Source: Rhodanobacter sp. FDAARGOS 1247 (GTDB lineage: Bacteria; Pseudomonadota; Gammaproteobacteria; Xanthomonadales; Rhodanobacteraceae). From it: a stretch of DNA of 64,000 nt. Below are positions 18,340 to 27,003 of this stretch, piece after piece. The stretch covers positions 682,001-746,000 of the forward strand of contig NZ_CP069535.1 of the NCBI RefSeq assembly GCF_016889805.1, in the 5' to 3' direction. The notes beneath the pieces were generated by a model. It searched no databases. It was not told the origin of the DNA and worked only from the letters and a program-made list of their open reading frames with translations. The position numbers and the translations under genes were made by a program. Numbering within the stretch: position 1 is the stretch's first letter; every line of letters starts with the position of its first letter.

Positions 18340-18864
18340 TCAGATCAGCCACCAGGCCAGCGCGACCACGGCCATGAGCACCAGCGCCCCGGCCGCGATC
18401 CGGCGCCCGTTTGCGGCGCGGCGTACATCGTGTTCGCGGGTCAGGAACACGAACTCCGCGTGACCCAGCCGGATGTGGTCGCTGTGCTTCAGCATCGTCA
18501 TGTGGATGCGCTTGTCGTTCACGAACGTGCCATTGGTGGACAGCGTGTTCATGATGATGTGGCGGCCCTGCTTGTTGGTGATCCAGGCATGCGAGGCGGA
18601 CACGCTCGGGTCGTCGACGACGATGTGGTTGTCGTTGCCCCGGCCGATGGTCTGCCTGCCCTCGTTCAGGGTGAAGCGCCGGCCCGCCAGCCCGGGACTG
18701 ATTCCCTCGAGCACCGGCTGGTGCACGCTGGCCAGGCCATCCAGGGGCGCTTCGGCCTCGCTGGTGTACCGGCGCAACATCTCGGTCGAAAAGAAGCGGG
18801 TTCCCTGCGGTCCGGAGGAGCGTTTGTCGGCCGGGTCCGTCGGTGTCTGGTTGTGGCCGTTCAT
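18340..18864 (-). CDS. FHA domain membrane protein
   Basis: A 174-residue protein with a phosphothreonine-binding FHA domain at about 60-135: GRG near 74, SASHA near 89 and TNGTFVN near 109. A C-terminal hydrophobic segment (ALVLMAVVALAWWLI) anchors it to the inner membrane. It precedes the Ser/Thr kinase gene by 10 bases, so it is a likely substrate or phospho-reader for that kinase. Promoter TTCGCA-16-TATAGT lies at 18892-18919. Confidence 0.9.
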   Translation of the reverse strand: MNGHNQTPTDPADKRSSGPQGTRFFSTEMLRRYTSEAEAPLDGLASVHQPVLEGISPGLAGRRFTLNEGRQTIGRGNDNHIVVDDPSVSASHAWITNKQGRHIIMNTLSTNGTFVNDKRIHMTMLKHSDHIRLGHAEFVFLTREHDVRRAANGRRIAAGALVLMAVVALAWWLI

Positions 18865-18891
18865 GGAGATCCTGGGACCGATTTCGGGGTC

Positions 18892-18919
18892 ACTATAACC
18901 AACCGTCCGACCATGCGAA
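18892..18919 (-). promoter_or_regulatory. Candidate promoter of the FHA-kinase operon
   Basis: On the minus strand TTCGCA (18914-18919) and TATAGT (18892-18897) are 16 bases apart, about 30 bases ahead of the FHA start. Prediction by eye. Confidence 0.5.
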
Positions 18920-19022
18920 CACCTCCCGGCGAGGCGTGTCGGCGCAGGTTCACCCCATCATTCAGCAACCGCGTGAGGGTGGTGTCGACGGCTTGCCGAA
19001 CCCATGCCGCCGGGCGATCGCT

Positions 19023-20189
19023 TCAATCGAGAAAGCTGGCAATGACATCGTTGAGGAAGCGCTGGCCGAGTGCGGTGGCGTGCAGGCGATCCGGATCGTC
19101 GCGCAGCCAGCCGCGCTGGCGGGCGGCGGCCAGGCCGCCAGCGATGCGTTCGGCCGGCAGGCCGGTGCGCTCGGCGAAGGCCGCCATCGGCACGCCGTCG
19201 ATCAGTCGCAGCGCGTTGAGCATGTATTCGAACGGCAGCTCGCTGGCCTCCACCCGGTTGTCGCCACCGATGCGTGCGGGGCCGGCGGCGGCGTCCATGT
19301 AGGCGCGCGGGCCGCGGGTCTTCCAGCGGCGGTGGATGTCGCCGCTGGCGGCGTCGCTGAGCTTGCCGTGGGCCCCGGCGCCGATGCCGAGGTAGTCGCC
19401 GAACTGCCAGTAGTTGAGGTTGTGCACGCAGCGCCGGCCGGGCCTGGCGTAGGCGGAGATTTCGTACTGGCCGTAGCCGGCGGCGGCCAGGCGCGCCTCG
19501 CAGGCTTCCTGCATCGCCCACGCATCGTCGTCGTCCGGCAGCGGCGGCGGGTTCGCGGCGAACACGGTGTTCGGCTCCAGGGTGAGCTGGTAGTGCGAGA
19601 CGTGGGTGGGCTGCAGCGCGACGGCGCGTTCCACGTCGGCCAGGGCGCCGTCGAGGTCCTGCTGCGGCAGCGCGTACATCAGGTCGAGGTTGATGTTGTC
19701 GTAGCCGGCGTCCTGCGCCGACTTCACCGCGGCCTCGGCCTCGTTCGCCGAGTGGATGCGGCCGAGCCGGCGCAGCTTGTCGTCGTCGAAGCTCTGCACG
19801 CCGAACGAGATGCGGTTGACCCCGGCGGCCAGGTAACCGTCGAAGCGGCCATGCTCGACGGTGCCGGGATTGGTTTCCAGGGTGATCTCCGCGTCATCGG
19901 CCAGCGGCAGGCGCTCGCGCACGCCGTCGAGCAGGCGCTCGATCAGTTCCGGCGAAAACAGGCTGGGCGTGCCGCCGCCGAAGAAGATGCTGATGACGGG
20001 GCGGCCATCCAGCGCCGCGGCGAAATCTGCGCGGTCCGCGTCGAGGTCGGCCAGCAGGTGGTCGATGTACTCCGCGTACGGCGGCGGCTCGCTGCGCAGG
20101 CCGTGTGAATTGAAGTCGCAGTACGGGCACTTCTTCACGCACCACGGCATGTGCACGTACAGCGACAGCGGTGGCGCGATCAGGCTCAT
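19023..20189 (-). CDS. hemW: Radical SAM heme chaperone HemW
   Basis: A 388-residue member of the HemN-like family. The N-terminal LSLYVHMPWCVKKCPYCDF holds the CxxxCxxC 4Fe-4S cluster motif, followed by FFGGGTPSLF, ETNPGT and NRISFGVQSF. It lacks the extra N-terminal extension of true coproporphyrinogen dehydrogenase HemN, so the heme-chaperone HemW annotation is better. Its ATG overlaps the rdgB stop; the same pair occurs in E. coli. Confidence 0.94.
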   Translation of the reverse strand: MSLIAPPLSLYVHMPWCVKKCPYCDFNSHGLRSEPPPYAEYIDHLLADLDADRADFAAALDGRPVISIFFGGGTPSLFSPELIERLLDGVRERLPLADDAEITLETNPGTVEHGRFDGYLAAGVNRISFGVQSFDDDKLRRLGRIHSANEAEAAVKSAQDAGYDNINLDLMYALPQQDLDGALADVERAVALQPTHVSHYQLTLEPNTVFAANPPPLPDDDDAWAMQEACEARLAAAGYGQYEISAYARPGRRCVHNLNYWQFGDYLGIGAGAHGKLSDAASGDIHRRWKTRGPRAYMDAAAGPARIGGDNRVEASELPFEYMLNALRLIDGVPMAAFAERTGLPAERIAGGLAAARQRGWLRDDPDRLHATALGQRFLNDVIASFLD

Positions 20190-20788
20190 GCGTGGTGGCG
20201 TTCGCGCAGCCGCTCGTGCAGTTTCACCAGCGCCTGGCCGCGATGGCTGAGGCGGTTCTTCAGCGCGTCGTCCATTTCGGCCACGCTTTGCTGGTAGCCC
20301 TCGGGCAGGAACACGGGGTTGTAGCCGAAGCCGCCCGTGCCGCGCCCCTCGGTGAGGATGCGGCCGTGCCAGCGCGCTTCGGCGATCAGCGGGGCGGGGT
20401 CGCTGGCGTGCTGCAGCAGCACCAGCACGCAGATGAAGAACGCGCCGCGCTGTTCGGTCGGCACGCCGTCGAGTTCGCGCAGCAGCTTCGCATTGTTCGC
20501 CGCGGCATCGCCGTGGCCGCCGCTGTAGCGCGCCGAGTACAGGCCGGGTGCGCCGTGCAGGTGGTCGACGCACAGGCCGGAATCGTCGGCCAGCGCAGGC
20601 AGGCCGCTGGCCTGGGCGGCGTGGCGTGCCTTGAGCAGGGCGTTCTCGACGAAGGTCAGTCCGGTCTCGTCGGCATCGCTGATGCCCAGGCTGGTCTGCG
20701 GGATCACCTCGAGGCCGCTGTCGGCCAGCAGCGCACTGAATTCCTTCAGCTTGCCGGGGTTGCTGCTGGCCAGCACGATGCGTTGCAT
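20186..20788 (-). CDS. rdgB: XTP/dITP diphosphatase (HAM1 family)
   Basis: A 200-residue house-cleaning pyrophosphatase that removes dITP, XTP and related deaminated nucleotides. The family motifs ASSNPGKLKEF at the N-terminus, FVENALLKARHAA near 50, ALADDSGLCVD near 68 and GFGYNPVF near 150 are clear. Start is ATG 20788. It is the middle of the minus run rph-rdgB-hemW; a REP-like repeat lies between rph and rdgB. Confidence 0.95.
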   Translation of the reverse strand: MQRIVLASSNPGKLKEFSALLADSGLEVIPQTSLGISDADETGLTFVENALLKARHAAQASGLPALADDSGLCVDHLHGAPGLYSARYSGGHGDAAANNAKLLRELDGVPTEQRGAFFICVLVLLQHASDPAPLIAEARWHGRILTEGRGTGGFGYNPVFLPEGYQQSVAEMDDALKNRLSHRGQALVKLHERLRERHHA

Positions 20789-20816
20789 GGTGATGTGGTT
20801 TCCTTGAGTCCGGTTG

Positions 20817-20879
20817 CCCTCACCCCTTGCCCTCTCCCACAGGCGGGAGAGGGGGAGTGATTGTCGCGCTGCGCGCGAC
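20817..20879. repeat. REP-like palindrome between rph and rdgB
   Basis: CCCTCACCCCTTGCCCTCTCCC and its partial inverted arm GGGAGAGGGGGAG (to 20857) form the REP-like hairpin. It is followed by a second small hairpin, GTCGCGC-TGC-GCGCGAC (20863-20879). It lies in the 95-base intergenic gap. Confidence 0.75.
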
Positions 20880-20883
20880 GGCT

Positions 20884-21615
20884 TCAATGGGATAAAAGCG
20901 CCGCACGTTGCGCGGCAACCAATTCGCCGATGCCTTTTTCGGCCAGCGCCAGCATCGCGTCCATTTCGTCGCGGCGGAACGCATGGCCTTCGGCGGTGCC
21001 CTGCACTTCGATGAAGCCGCCGCCGTCGTTCATCACCACGTTCATGTCGGTGTCGCAATCCGAGTCCTCGGCGTAGTCGAGGTCGAGCACGGGCTGGCCC
21101 TTGTAGATGCCCACCGAGACCGCGGCGATCGCGCCGATCACCGGATTGCGCTTGAGGTTCTCGCGCTTCATCAGCAGGTTCACTGCGTCGACCAGGGCCA
21201 CGTAGGCGCCGGTGATCGCCGCGGTGCGGGTGCCGCCGTCGGCCTGCAGCACGTCGCAGTCCAGCGTGATCACCCGTTCGCCCAGCGCCTGCCGGTTGAT
21301 GCAGGCGCGCAGGCTGCGGCCGATCAGCCGCTGGATCTCCATGGTGCGGCCGCCCTGGCCGCCGCGCGCGGCTTCGCGCTGCATGCGGGTGTTGGTGGCG
21401 CGCGGCAGCATGCCGTATTCGGCGGTGATCCAGCCCTCGCCCTTGCCGCGCAGCCAGGCCGGCGCGCGATCCTCGATGCTGGCGGTGCACAGCACGCGGG
21501 TGTCACCAAAGCTCACCAGCACCGAGCCTTCGGCGTGGCGGGTGTAGTGGCGTTCGATGCTGACGGCGCGCAGCTGGTCGCTGGCGCGGCCGCTGGGGCG
21601 GGAGACGGAATTCAT
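20884..21615 (-). CDS. rph: Ribonuclease PH
   Basis: A 243-residue phosphorolytic 3'-5' exonuclease that trims tRNA 3' ends. Visible are the N-terminal [42 protein letters not shown], the RNase PH core [20 protein letters not shown], and the phosphate-site [17 protein letters not shown]. Start is ATG 21615. It is divergent from yicC, the same neighbour pairing as in E. coli (rph-yicC), here 91 bases apart. Confidence 0.96.
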   Translation of the reverse strand: MNSVSRPSGRASDQLRAVSIERHYTRHAEGSVLVSFGDTRVLCTASIEDRAPAWLRGKGEGWITAEYGMLPRATNTRMQREAARGGQGGRTMEIQRLIGRSLRACINRQALGERVITLDCDVLQADGGTRTAAITGAYVALVDAVNLLMKRENLKRNPVIGAIAAVSVGIYKGQPVLDLDYAEDSDCDTDMNVVMNDGGGFIEVQGTAEGHAFRRDEMDAMLALAEKGIGELVAAQRAALLSH

Positions 21616-21706
21616 GGGGCGGGTCCTGGGGTCAGCCTGGCCGGATTGGGCAAGCAGGATCGGAGAGTTTACCATTGCGTCCTTTCCCCACGCCCGGAAG
21701 GCGCCG

Positions 21707-22567
21707 ATGATCCGCAGCATGACGGCCTATGCCAGCGCCGAAACCACCGGCCCCGCCGGTACGCTCGGCTGCGAGCTGCGCACGGTCAACCACCGCTACC
21801 TGGAGCTGAGCCCGCGGCTGCCGGACGACCTGCGCGCGTTCGAATCGCAATTGCGCGAGCGGGTGGCGAGCAAGCTGTCGCGCGGCAAGCTGGACCTGAC
21901 CGTGCGGCGTACCGGCGACGGGCGCAGCGAATCGCTGCAGGTGAACAGTGCGCTGCTGGCGCGCCTGTCGGAGCTGAACCTGGACATGGCCGCGCTGTTC
22001 CCCGGCCTGCAGGTGCAGTTCACCGAACTGCTGCGCTTCCCCGGCGTGATGCAGCAGGCCGAAACCGATCCCGAGGCGCAGCAGGCCGCACTGTTCGACG
22101 TGCTCGACCGCGCGCTGGACGCGCTCACCGCCACCCGCGAGCGCGAGGGCGCCAAGCTGGGCGAGATCCTGCGCGAGAAGCTGGACGGCATTGAGCGCGT
22201 GGTGGCCGACGTGCGCGGCTGGATGCCGGAGATCCGCGCCGCGTTGCGCACCCGCCTGGAAACGCGGCTGGCCGACCTGAAGCAGCCGGTCGAGCCGGGC
22301 CGGCTGGAGCAGGAACTGGTGCTGCAGATCACCCGCACCGACGTCGACGAGGAACTGGACCGGCTCAGCACGCATATCGCCGAGACGCGCCGCGTGCTGG
22401 GGCTGAAGGAGCCGGTCGGCCGCCGGCTGGACTTCCTGATGCAGGAATTCAACCGCGAGGCGAACACGCTGGGTTCCAAGTCGGTCGACGCGCGCAGCAC
22501 CAACGCGGCGGTCGAGCTGAAGGTGCTGATCGAGCAGATGCGCGAACAGGTGCAGAACATCGAATGA
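21707..22567 (+). CDS. yicC: YicC family endoribonuclease
   Basis: A 286-residue member of the YicC family (E. coli 287). The N-terminal [12 protein letters not shown] and the conserved [14 protein letters not shown] are diagnostic, as are the C-terminal [21 protein letters not shown] and MREQVQNIE. Family members cleave RNA; in E. coli it affects decay of the small RNA RyhB. ATG 21707 has GGAAGG upstream. It is divergent from rph and followed by gmk. Confidence 0.94.
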   Translation: MIRSMTAYASAETTGPAGTLGCELRTVNHRYLELSPRLPDDLRAFESQLRERVASKLSRGKLDLTVRRTGDGRSESLQVNSALLARLSELNLDMAALFPGLQVQFTELLRFPGVMQQAETDPEAQQAALFDVLDRALDALTATREREGAKLGEILREKLDGIERVVADVRGWMPEIRAALRTRLETRLADLKQPVEPGRLEQELVLQITRTDVDEELDRLSTHIAETRRVLGLKEPVGRRLDFLMQEFNREANTLGSKSVDARSTNAAVELKVLIEQMREQVQNIE

Positions 22568-22604
22568 ACATGGGCTTGCTGATCTCGATTCCGCGCAGGC
22601 CGTG

Positions 22605-22644
22605 GCCCCTCACCCCAACCCTCTCCCCGGAAGGGAGAGGGGGC
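22605..22644. repeat. REP-like palindrome between yicC and gmk
   Basis: CCCCTCACCCCAACCCTCTCCC with the inverted arm GGGAGAGGG forms the hairpin. Its right arm, rich in AGAGGGGG, abuts the possible gmk GTG start at 22649 and could double as that start's ribosome binding site. Confidence 0.75.
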
Positions 22645-22663
22645 GAACGTGCTGCGCATCGTC

Positions 22664-23296
22664 ATGAATATTGAGGCGGCGGGCACGCTGTTCGTGGTCG
22701 CCGCGCCCTCCGGCGCGGGCAAGTCCACCCTGGTGAACGCGCTGCTCGAGCGCGAGCGCGCGATCTCGCTGTCGGTGTCGCACACCACGCGGCCGCCGCG
22801 TCCCGGTGAAATGTACGGACGGCATTACTACTTCGTCGAACGCGCGGAGTTCGAGCGCGAGATCGCCGAAGGCATTTTCCTGGAACACGCCGAGGTGCAT
22901 GGCAACCTCTACGGCACCTCGCGCACCACGGTGCAGGACCTGCTGGCGCAGGGTCGCGACGTGCTGCTGGAGATCGACTGGCAGGGCGCCGAGCAGATCC
23001 GTCGCAGCAAGCCCGATTGCGTCAGCGTGTTCATCCTGCCGCCGTCGCGGGCCGAGCTGGAACGGCGCCTGCGTGGCCGCGGTTCGGATGCGCCGGAGGT
23101 GATCGAGCGCCGCCTGCGCAACTCGCGCGGCGAGATCGCCCACGCCCATGAGTTCGACTACGTCCTGGTCAACGACGTGTTCGACGATGCGCTGGCCGAC
23201 CTGCAGGCGATCGTGCGGGCGGTGCGCCTGCGCAGCGCGCTGCAGTGGCAGCGCCACGAAGCCCTGATCGCCGAACTGCTCGCCCCCGGCGGCTGA
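22664..23296 (+). CDS. gmk: Guanylate kinase
   Basis: A 210-residue kinase converting GMP to GDP with ATP. The P-loop is APSGAGKST near residue 18, followed by SVSHTTRPPRPGE and GRHYYFV, the GMP-binding segment. VLLEIDWQGAEQIR and the lid region near 125-150 complete it. Start is taken at ATG 22664; GTG 22649 is in frame and sits better behind AGAGGGGG, so it is an alternative. It is downstream of yicC past a REP element. Confidence 0.95.
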   Translation: MNIEAAGTLFVVAAPSGAGKSTLVNALLERERAISLSVSHTTRPPRPGEMYGRHYYFVERAEFEREIAEGIFLEHAEVHGNLYGTSRTTVQDLLAQGRDVLLEIDWQGAEQIRRSKPDCVSVFILPPSRAELERRLRGRGSDAPEVIERRLRNSRGEIAHAHEFDYVLVNDVFDDALADLQAIVRAVRLRSALQWQRHEALIAELLAPGG

Positions 23297-23370
23297 AACG
23301 CCGGCCGTCGCATGGTCTTCGAACCGCGCATCGGCTACCTTGTCCGCTTTCTCCACGTCGTTTGCCGCCC

Positions 23371-24207
23371 ATGACCGACCCCGTTCGCGCCACACCCGAC
23401 GACGCCACCCTGGTGCGGATCCGTGGCCTGACCACGGTGCTCAACGGCAAGACCATTTTCGATGCGCTGGACATGGACATCCCCCGCGGCAGGATCACCG
23501 CGATCATGGGCCCCAGCGGCACCGGCAAGACCACCCTGCTCAAGCACATCACCGGGCAGATGCGCGCCGACGCGGGCACGATCCACGTCAACGGCGCGAA
23601 CCTGGCCCAGCTGTCGCGCGAACAGCTGTACAAGCTGCGCGAGGGGATCGGCTACCTGTTCCAGAATTCGGCGCTGCTGACCGACTTCGACGTGTTCGAG
23701 AACGTGGCGTTCCCGTTGCGCCAGCACACGAAGCTGCCGGAGGAGCTGATCCGCAACCTGGTGCTGCTGAAGCTGCAGGCCGTCGGCCTGCGCGGCGCGG
23801 CGCGGTTGAGCCCGGACGAGCTGTCCGGCGGCATGGCGCGGCGCGTGGCGCTGGCGCGGGCGATCGTGTTCGATCCGATGCTGATCCTGTATGACGAGCC
23901 GTTCGTGGGGCTGGACCCGGTGGCGCTGAACCAGGTGCTGAAACTGATCCGCACGTTGAACGAGACGCTGGGCATCACCAGCGTGCTGGTGGCGCACGAG
24001 CTGGAAGCGGTCAAGCGGGTGGCCGACCACGTGTACCTGATCGCCAACGGCAAGGTGGTGGCGCAGGGCGATCCGAAGACGATCGCCGATGACGGCTCGG
24101 CGTGGACGCGCCAGTTCTTCGGCGGCGAGGCGGACGGCCCGGTGCCGTTCCAGTATCCGGCCGGTGATTACGCGCAGGCACTGGGTCTGGCGGGAGTGGC
24201 GAAATGA
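23371..24207 (+). CDS. mlaF: Phospholipid ABC transporter ATPase MlaF
   Basis: A 278-residue ATPase of the Mla retrograde phospholipid system. Walker A is GPSGTGKT, the Q-loop region GYLFQNSALLTDFDVFENVAFPLR is typical of MlaF, the signature is LSGGMARRVALARA, and Walker B is LILYDEPFVGLD. H-loop is VAHELE. It begins the five-gene mlaFEDCB operon and its stop overlaps the mlaE ATG. ATG 23371 was chosen because the upstream extension lacks homology. Confidence 0.96.
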   Translation: MTDPVRATPDDATLVRIRGLTTVLNGKTIFDALDMDIPRGRITAIMGPSGTGKTTLLKHITGQMRADAGTIHVNGANLAQLSREQLYKLREGIGYLFQNSALLTDFDVFENVAFPLRQHTKLPEELIRNLVLLKLQAVGLRGAARLSPDELSGGMARRVALARAIVFDPMLILYDEPFVGLDPVALNQVLKLIRTLNETLGITSVLVAHELEAVKRVADHVYLIANGKVVAQGDPKTIADDGSAWTRQFFGGEADGPVPFQYPAGDYAQALGLAGVAK

Positions 24208-24980
24208 CCGCGCGCGGGCCACAAGCCAACAATGTCGTGCTCCGCTCGCTGGCGCAGATCGGGGCCAGCGGACTGTTCCTGCTGACCCTGCTGGCGGCGG
24301 TTCCGCGCAGCTTCCGCCACGTGCGCGAGACGATCCGCCAGCTGTGGTTCGTCGGCGCGATGAGCCTGACCATCATCATGGTCTGCGGCCTGTTCGTGGG
24401 CATGGTGCTGATGCTGCAGCTGTACCACGTGCTGTCGATCTTCGGCGGCACCTCGGCCAGCGGCATGGTGGTGGCGTTGTCGGTGTACCGCGAGCTGGGT
24501 CCGGTGGTCACCGCGCTGCTGTTCGCCGGCCGCGCCGGTACCGCGATCACCGCCGAGATCGGCCTGATGCGCGCCACCGACCAGATCTCGGCGATGGAGA
24601 TGATGGCGGTCGACCCGATCGCCTACGTCGCCACGCCGCGCTTCCTGGCCGGGCTGATCGCGATGCCGCTGCTGTGCTGCGTGTTCTGCGCGATGGCGGT
24701 GTTCGGCGGCCACCTGGTCGGCGTCACCTGGCTGGGCATCGACAACGGCACGTTCTGGTCGAACATGACGGCGGTGGTCGACGTGCGCACCGACATCGTC
24801 AACGGCGTGCTGTTCAAGAGCCTGGCCTTCGGCGCGGTGGTGTCGCTGATCGCGGTGTTCCAGGGCTTCACCACCGCGCCCACCAGCGAAGGCGTGGCGT
24901 ATGCCACCACGCGCACCGTGGTCGCCTCGTCGATCGCCATCCTGGCGCTCGATTTCGTGCTCACCGCTTTCCTGATGTAA
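24204..24980 (+). CDS. mlaE: Phospholipid ABC transporter permease MlaE
   Basis: A 258-residue integral membrane permease of the MlaE/YrbE family with five to six hydrophobic spans. The conserved ELGPVVTALLFAGRAGTAITAEIG followed by MRATDQISAMEMMAVDPI near residues 95-140 is the family's signature. Together with MlaF and MlaD it forms the inner-membrane complex. ATG overlaps the mlaF stop by 4 bases. Confidence 0.96.
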   Translation: MTARGPQANNVVLRSLAQIGASGLFLLTLLAAVPRSFRHVRETIRQLWFVGAMSLTIIMVCGLFVGMVLMLQLYHVLSIFGGTSASGMVVALSVYRELGPVVTALLFAGRAGTAITAEIGLMRATDQISAMEMMAVDPIAYVATPRFLAGLIAMPLLCCVFCAMAVFGGHLVGVTWLGIDNGTFWSNMTAVVDVRTDIVNGVLFKSLAFGAVVSLIAVFQGFTTAPTSEGVAYATTRTVVASSIAILALDFVLTAFLM

Positions 24981-25014
24981 CTGCCATGACCCATCGTTTT
25001 CCGAGGATTCTGCC

Positions 25015-25866
25015 GTGAGCCAACCCAGAAGTTCGTATGCCGTCGGCACCGGCCTGTTCATCGTGCTCGGCTTCGCCGCGCTGGCCTACCTGGCGACCCA
25101 GACCAGTTCGGTGGCGAACGTCCACCAGGGCGACAGCTACACCGTCCAGGCACAGTTCACCAACATCGGCCAGCTGAAGGAGCGCGCGCCGGTGAAGATC
25201 GCCGGGGTGCGGGTGGGCCAGGTGCAGTCGATCACGCTGAAGCCCGATCACGACGTGGCCGACGTGACGCTGTCGATCGACAGGAACTACAACCACATTC
25301 CGCAGGATTCGGTGGCCACCATCTTCACCAGCGGCCTGCTCGGCGACCAGTACGTGGGCATCGAGTACGGCAGCGCGAAGCAGGCGGTGGCCGGCGGCGG
25401 CACGCTGGCGCGGACCAAGTCCACCCAGCCGCTGGAAGAGATGCTGGGCAAGTTCTTCGGCGCCGGCGGCGTGGTCGACAACGTGGGCGGCAGCTATGCG
25501 GTCAAGGCGAGCTTCACCAACGTCGGCACGCTGTCGGCCGGCGCGCCGGTGAAGATGGCCGGCGTGGTGATCGGCAGCGTGCAGTCGGTGCACGCCGATC
25601 CGGTCAAGCTCAACGCCGAAGTGGTGTTGTCGATCGACAAGCGCTACGACGCGATCCCCGACGATTCGGCCGCCGCGGTGTTCACCAGCGGTTTGATCGG
25701 CACCCAGTATGTTGCGATCCAGCCGGGCGGTTCACCCGATGCGCTCAAGGACGGTGACGAGATGATCCTGACCCAGTCCGCGATGCAGCTGGAGGACCTG
25801 ATCGGCAAGTTCCTGGTGAACGGTTCGTCCAGTGACAAGAAAGACGCCGGCAACGGCAGCAAATAG
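25015..25866 (+). CDS. mlaD: MlaD-type substrate-binding protein with two tandem MCE domains
   Basis: A 283-residue protein with one N-terminal membrane span (about 9-28) and then two MCE domains, about residues 38-145 and 157-266. Aligned by eye, the two units share about 45 of 81 residues and repeat both the APVKxAGVxxG core and the following LExxxGKF helix. E. coli MlaD has about 183 residues and a single MCE domain forming a hexameric ring, so this looks like an internal duplication. GTG start at 25015 follows a weak GAGGA. It sits in its normal place between mlaE and mlaC. Confidence 0.92.
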   Translation: MSQPRSSYAVGTGLFIVLGFAALAYLATQTSSVANVHQGDSYTVQAQFTNIGQLKERAPVKIAGVRVGQVQSITLKPDHDVADVTLSIDRNYNHIPQDSVATIFTSGLLGDQYVGIEYGSAKQAVAGGGTLARTKSTQPLEEMLGKFFGAGGVVDNVGGSYAVKASFTNVGTLSAGAPVKMAGVVIGSVQSVHADPVKLNAEVVLSIDKRYDAIPDDSAAAVFTSGLIGTQYVAIQPGGSPDALKDGDEMILTQSAMQLEDLIGKFLVNGSSSDKKDAGNGSK

Positions 25867-25916
25867 CCCGCCATCCCTGTCGGCTCGACGAGCCGGTACC
25901 GCTTGAGGAGTTACCC

Positions 25917-26594
25917 ATGTTGCGCAGACTGGCTCTTGCCACCGCGATCGCCTTCGGCACCGTCGTCGCCGCCCCCGCGTTTGCCCAGACGTCCGCACCC
26001 GCTGCGGCCGATGCCACGCAGCCGACGCCGGCCCAGGTCGTGCAGACGATCGCCGACCAGCTGGCCTCGGCGATCGAGGGGCATCGCGACGAGCTGAAGA
26101 AGAACCAGGAGAAGCTCATCAGCGTCATCGATGAGGTGTTCCTGCCGCATTTCGACCTGGACTACGCCTCGATCCTGGTGCTGGGCCAGCACGCCCGCGA
26201 AGCGACACCTGCCCAGCGCGAGCGTTTCGCCAAGGCGTTCTACAACTCGATCACCCACCGCTACGCCGAAGGCCTGCTCAACTACACCCGCGGCCGGGTC
26301 AAGGTGCTGCCGTTCAAGGGCGACCTCAACGACAAGCGCACCGTGGTGCGTACCCAGGTGGTGCTGGACGACGGCAAGCTGGTGTCGATCGACTACGCGT
26401 TCCGCAAGGGCCGCAATGGCGACTGGAAGGCCTACGACGTGATCATCGAGGGCATTTCCTATGTCACCAACTACCGCAACCAGGTGGATGCGGAAATCCG
26501 CAAGGTCGGCATCGAGCAGCTGATCACCAACCTCGAGACCCAGGGTGAGAAGGCGCTGGAGACGATGGCCAAGGACAACAAGGACAAGCCGTGA
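25917..26594 (+). CDS. mlaC: Phospholipid-binding periplasmic protein MlaC
   Basis: A 225-residue secreted protein that ferries phospholipid between MlaA and MlaD. It has a Sec signal peptide (about 1-23, ending AAPAFA-Q). The mature part shows the family's VDEVFLPHFDLDYASILVLGQH region, RERFAKAFYNSITHRYAEGLL and the C-terminal GISYVTNYRNQVD. ATG 25917 follows a good TTGAGGAG. The stop overlaps the mlaB start. Confidence 0.95.
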   Translation: MLRRLALATAIAFGTVVAAPAFAQTSAPAAADATQPTPAQVVQTIADQLASAIEGHRDELKKNQEKLISVIDEVFLPHFDLDYASILVLGQHAREATPAQRERFAKAFYNSITHRYAEGLLNYTRGRVKVLPFKGDLNDKRTVVRTQVVLDDGKLVSIDYAFRKGRNGDWKAYDVIIEGISYVTNYRNQVDAEIRKVGIEQLITNLETQGEKALETMAKDNKDKP

Positions 26595-26905
26595 CGAAGG
26601 CCGTCGCTGCTTCCGGCTTCCGCCTGGACGTGGCCTCGCCGGCGACCCTGGCGGTGGCCGGCGAACTCGGTTTCGACACGGCGAAGGATGCCCTGCAGGC
26701 GATGCAGTCCGCACTGGTGGCCGACGTTCGGATCAGCCGGCTCGACCTGGCCGGGGTGACCCGCAGCGACAGCGCCGGGCTGGCCTGCGTGCTTGCCGTG
26801 GTGGCCGACGTCCGTGGCCGTGGCCGATCGCTGGAGGTCGCCCACATGCCTGCGGGGATGCGGGCGCTGGCCCAGGTCTGCGAAGTCGACCGGATGATGG
26901 GCTGA
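26591..26905 (+). CDS. mlaB: STAS domain protein MlaB
   Basis: A 104-residue STAS-domain protein, the cytoplasmic subunit that stabilises MlaF. Core segments are VAGELGFDTAKDALQAM, ISRLDLAGVTRSDSAGLACVLAVVAD and LEVAHMPAGMRALAQV. GTG start at 26591 overlaps the mlaC stop (GTGA). It is the last gene of the operon. Confidence 0.92.
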   Translation: MTKAVAASGFRLDVASPATLAVAGELGFDTAKDALQAMQSALVADVRISRLDLAGVTRSDSAGLACVLAVVADVRGRGRSLEVAHMPAGMRALAQVCEVDRMMG

Positions 26906-26925
26906 CCCGACGGAGCGGCAAAATG

Positions 26926-26949
26926 AAAAGGGGCCTCGCGGCCCCTCTT
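26926..26949 (-). terminator. Bidirectional terminator between mlaB and mlaA
   Basis: AGGGGCC (26929-26935), loop TCGC, and GGCCCCT (26940-26946) form a 7-bp stem. On the minus strand it is followed by TTTTCATTTT, a good T tract for ending mlaA. On the plus strand the tract (CTTC) is weak. Confidence 0.7.
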
Positions 26950-27003
26950 CGTGGTCATCCGGTCGCCCCCTTCCTGGGGGACCGCCCGGCGATGCCGGTT
27001 CGG

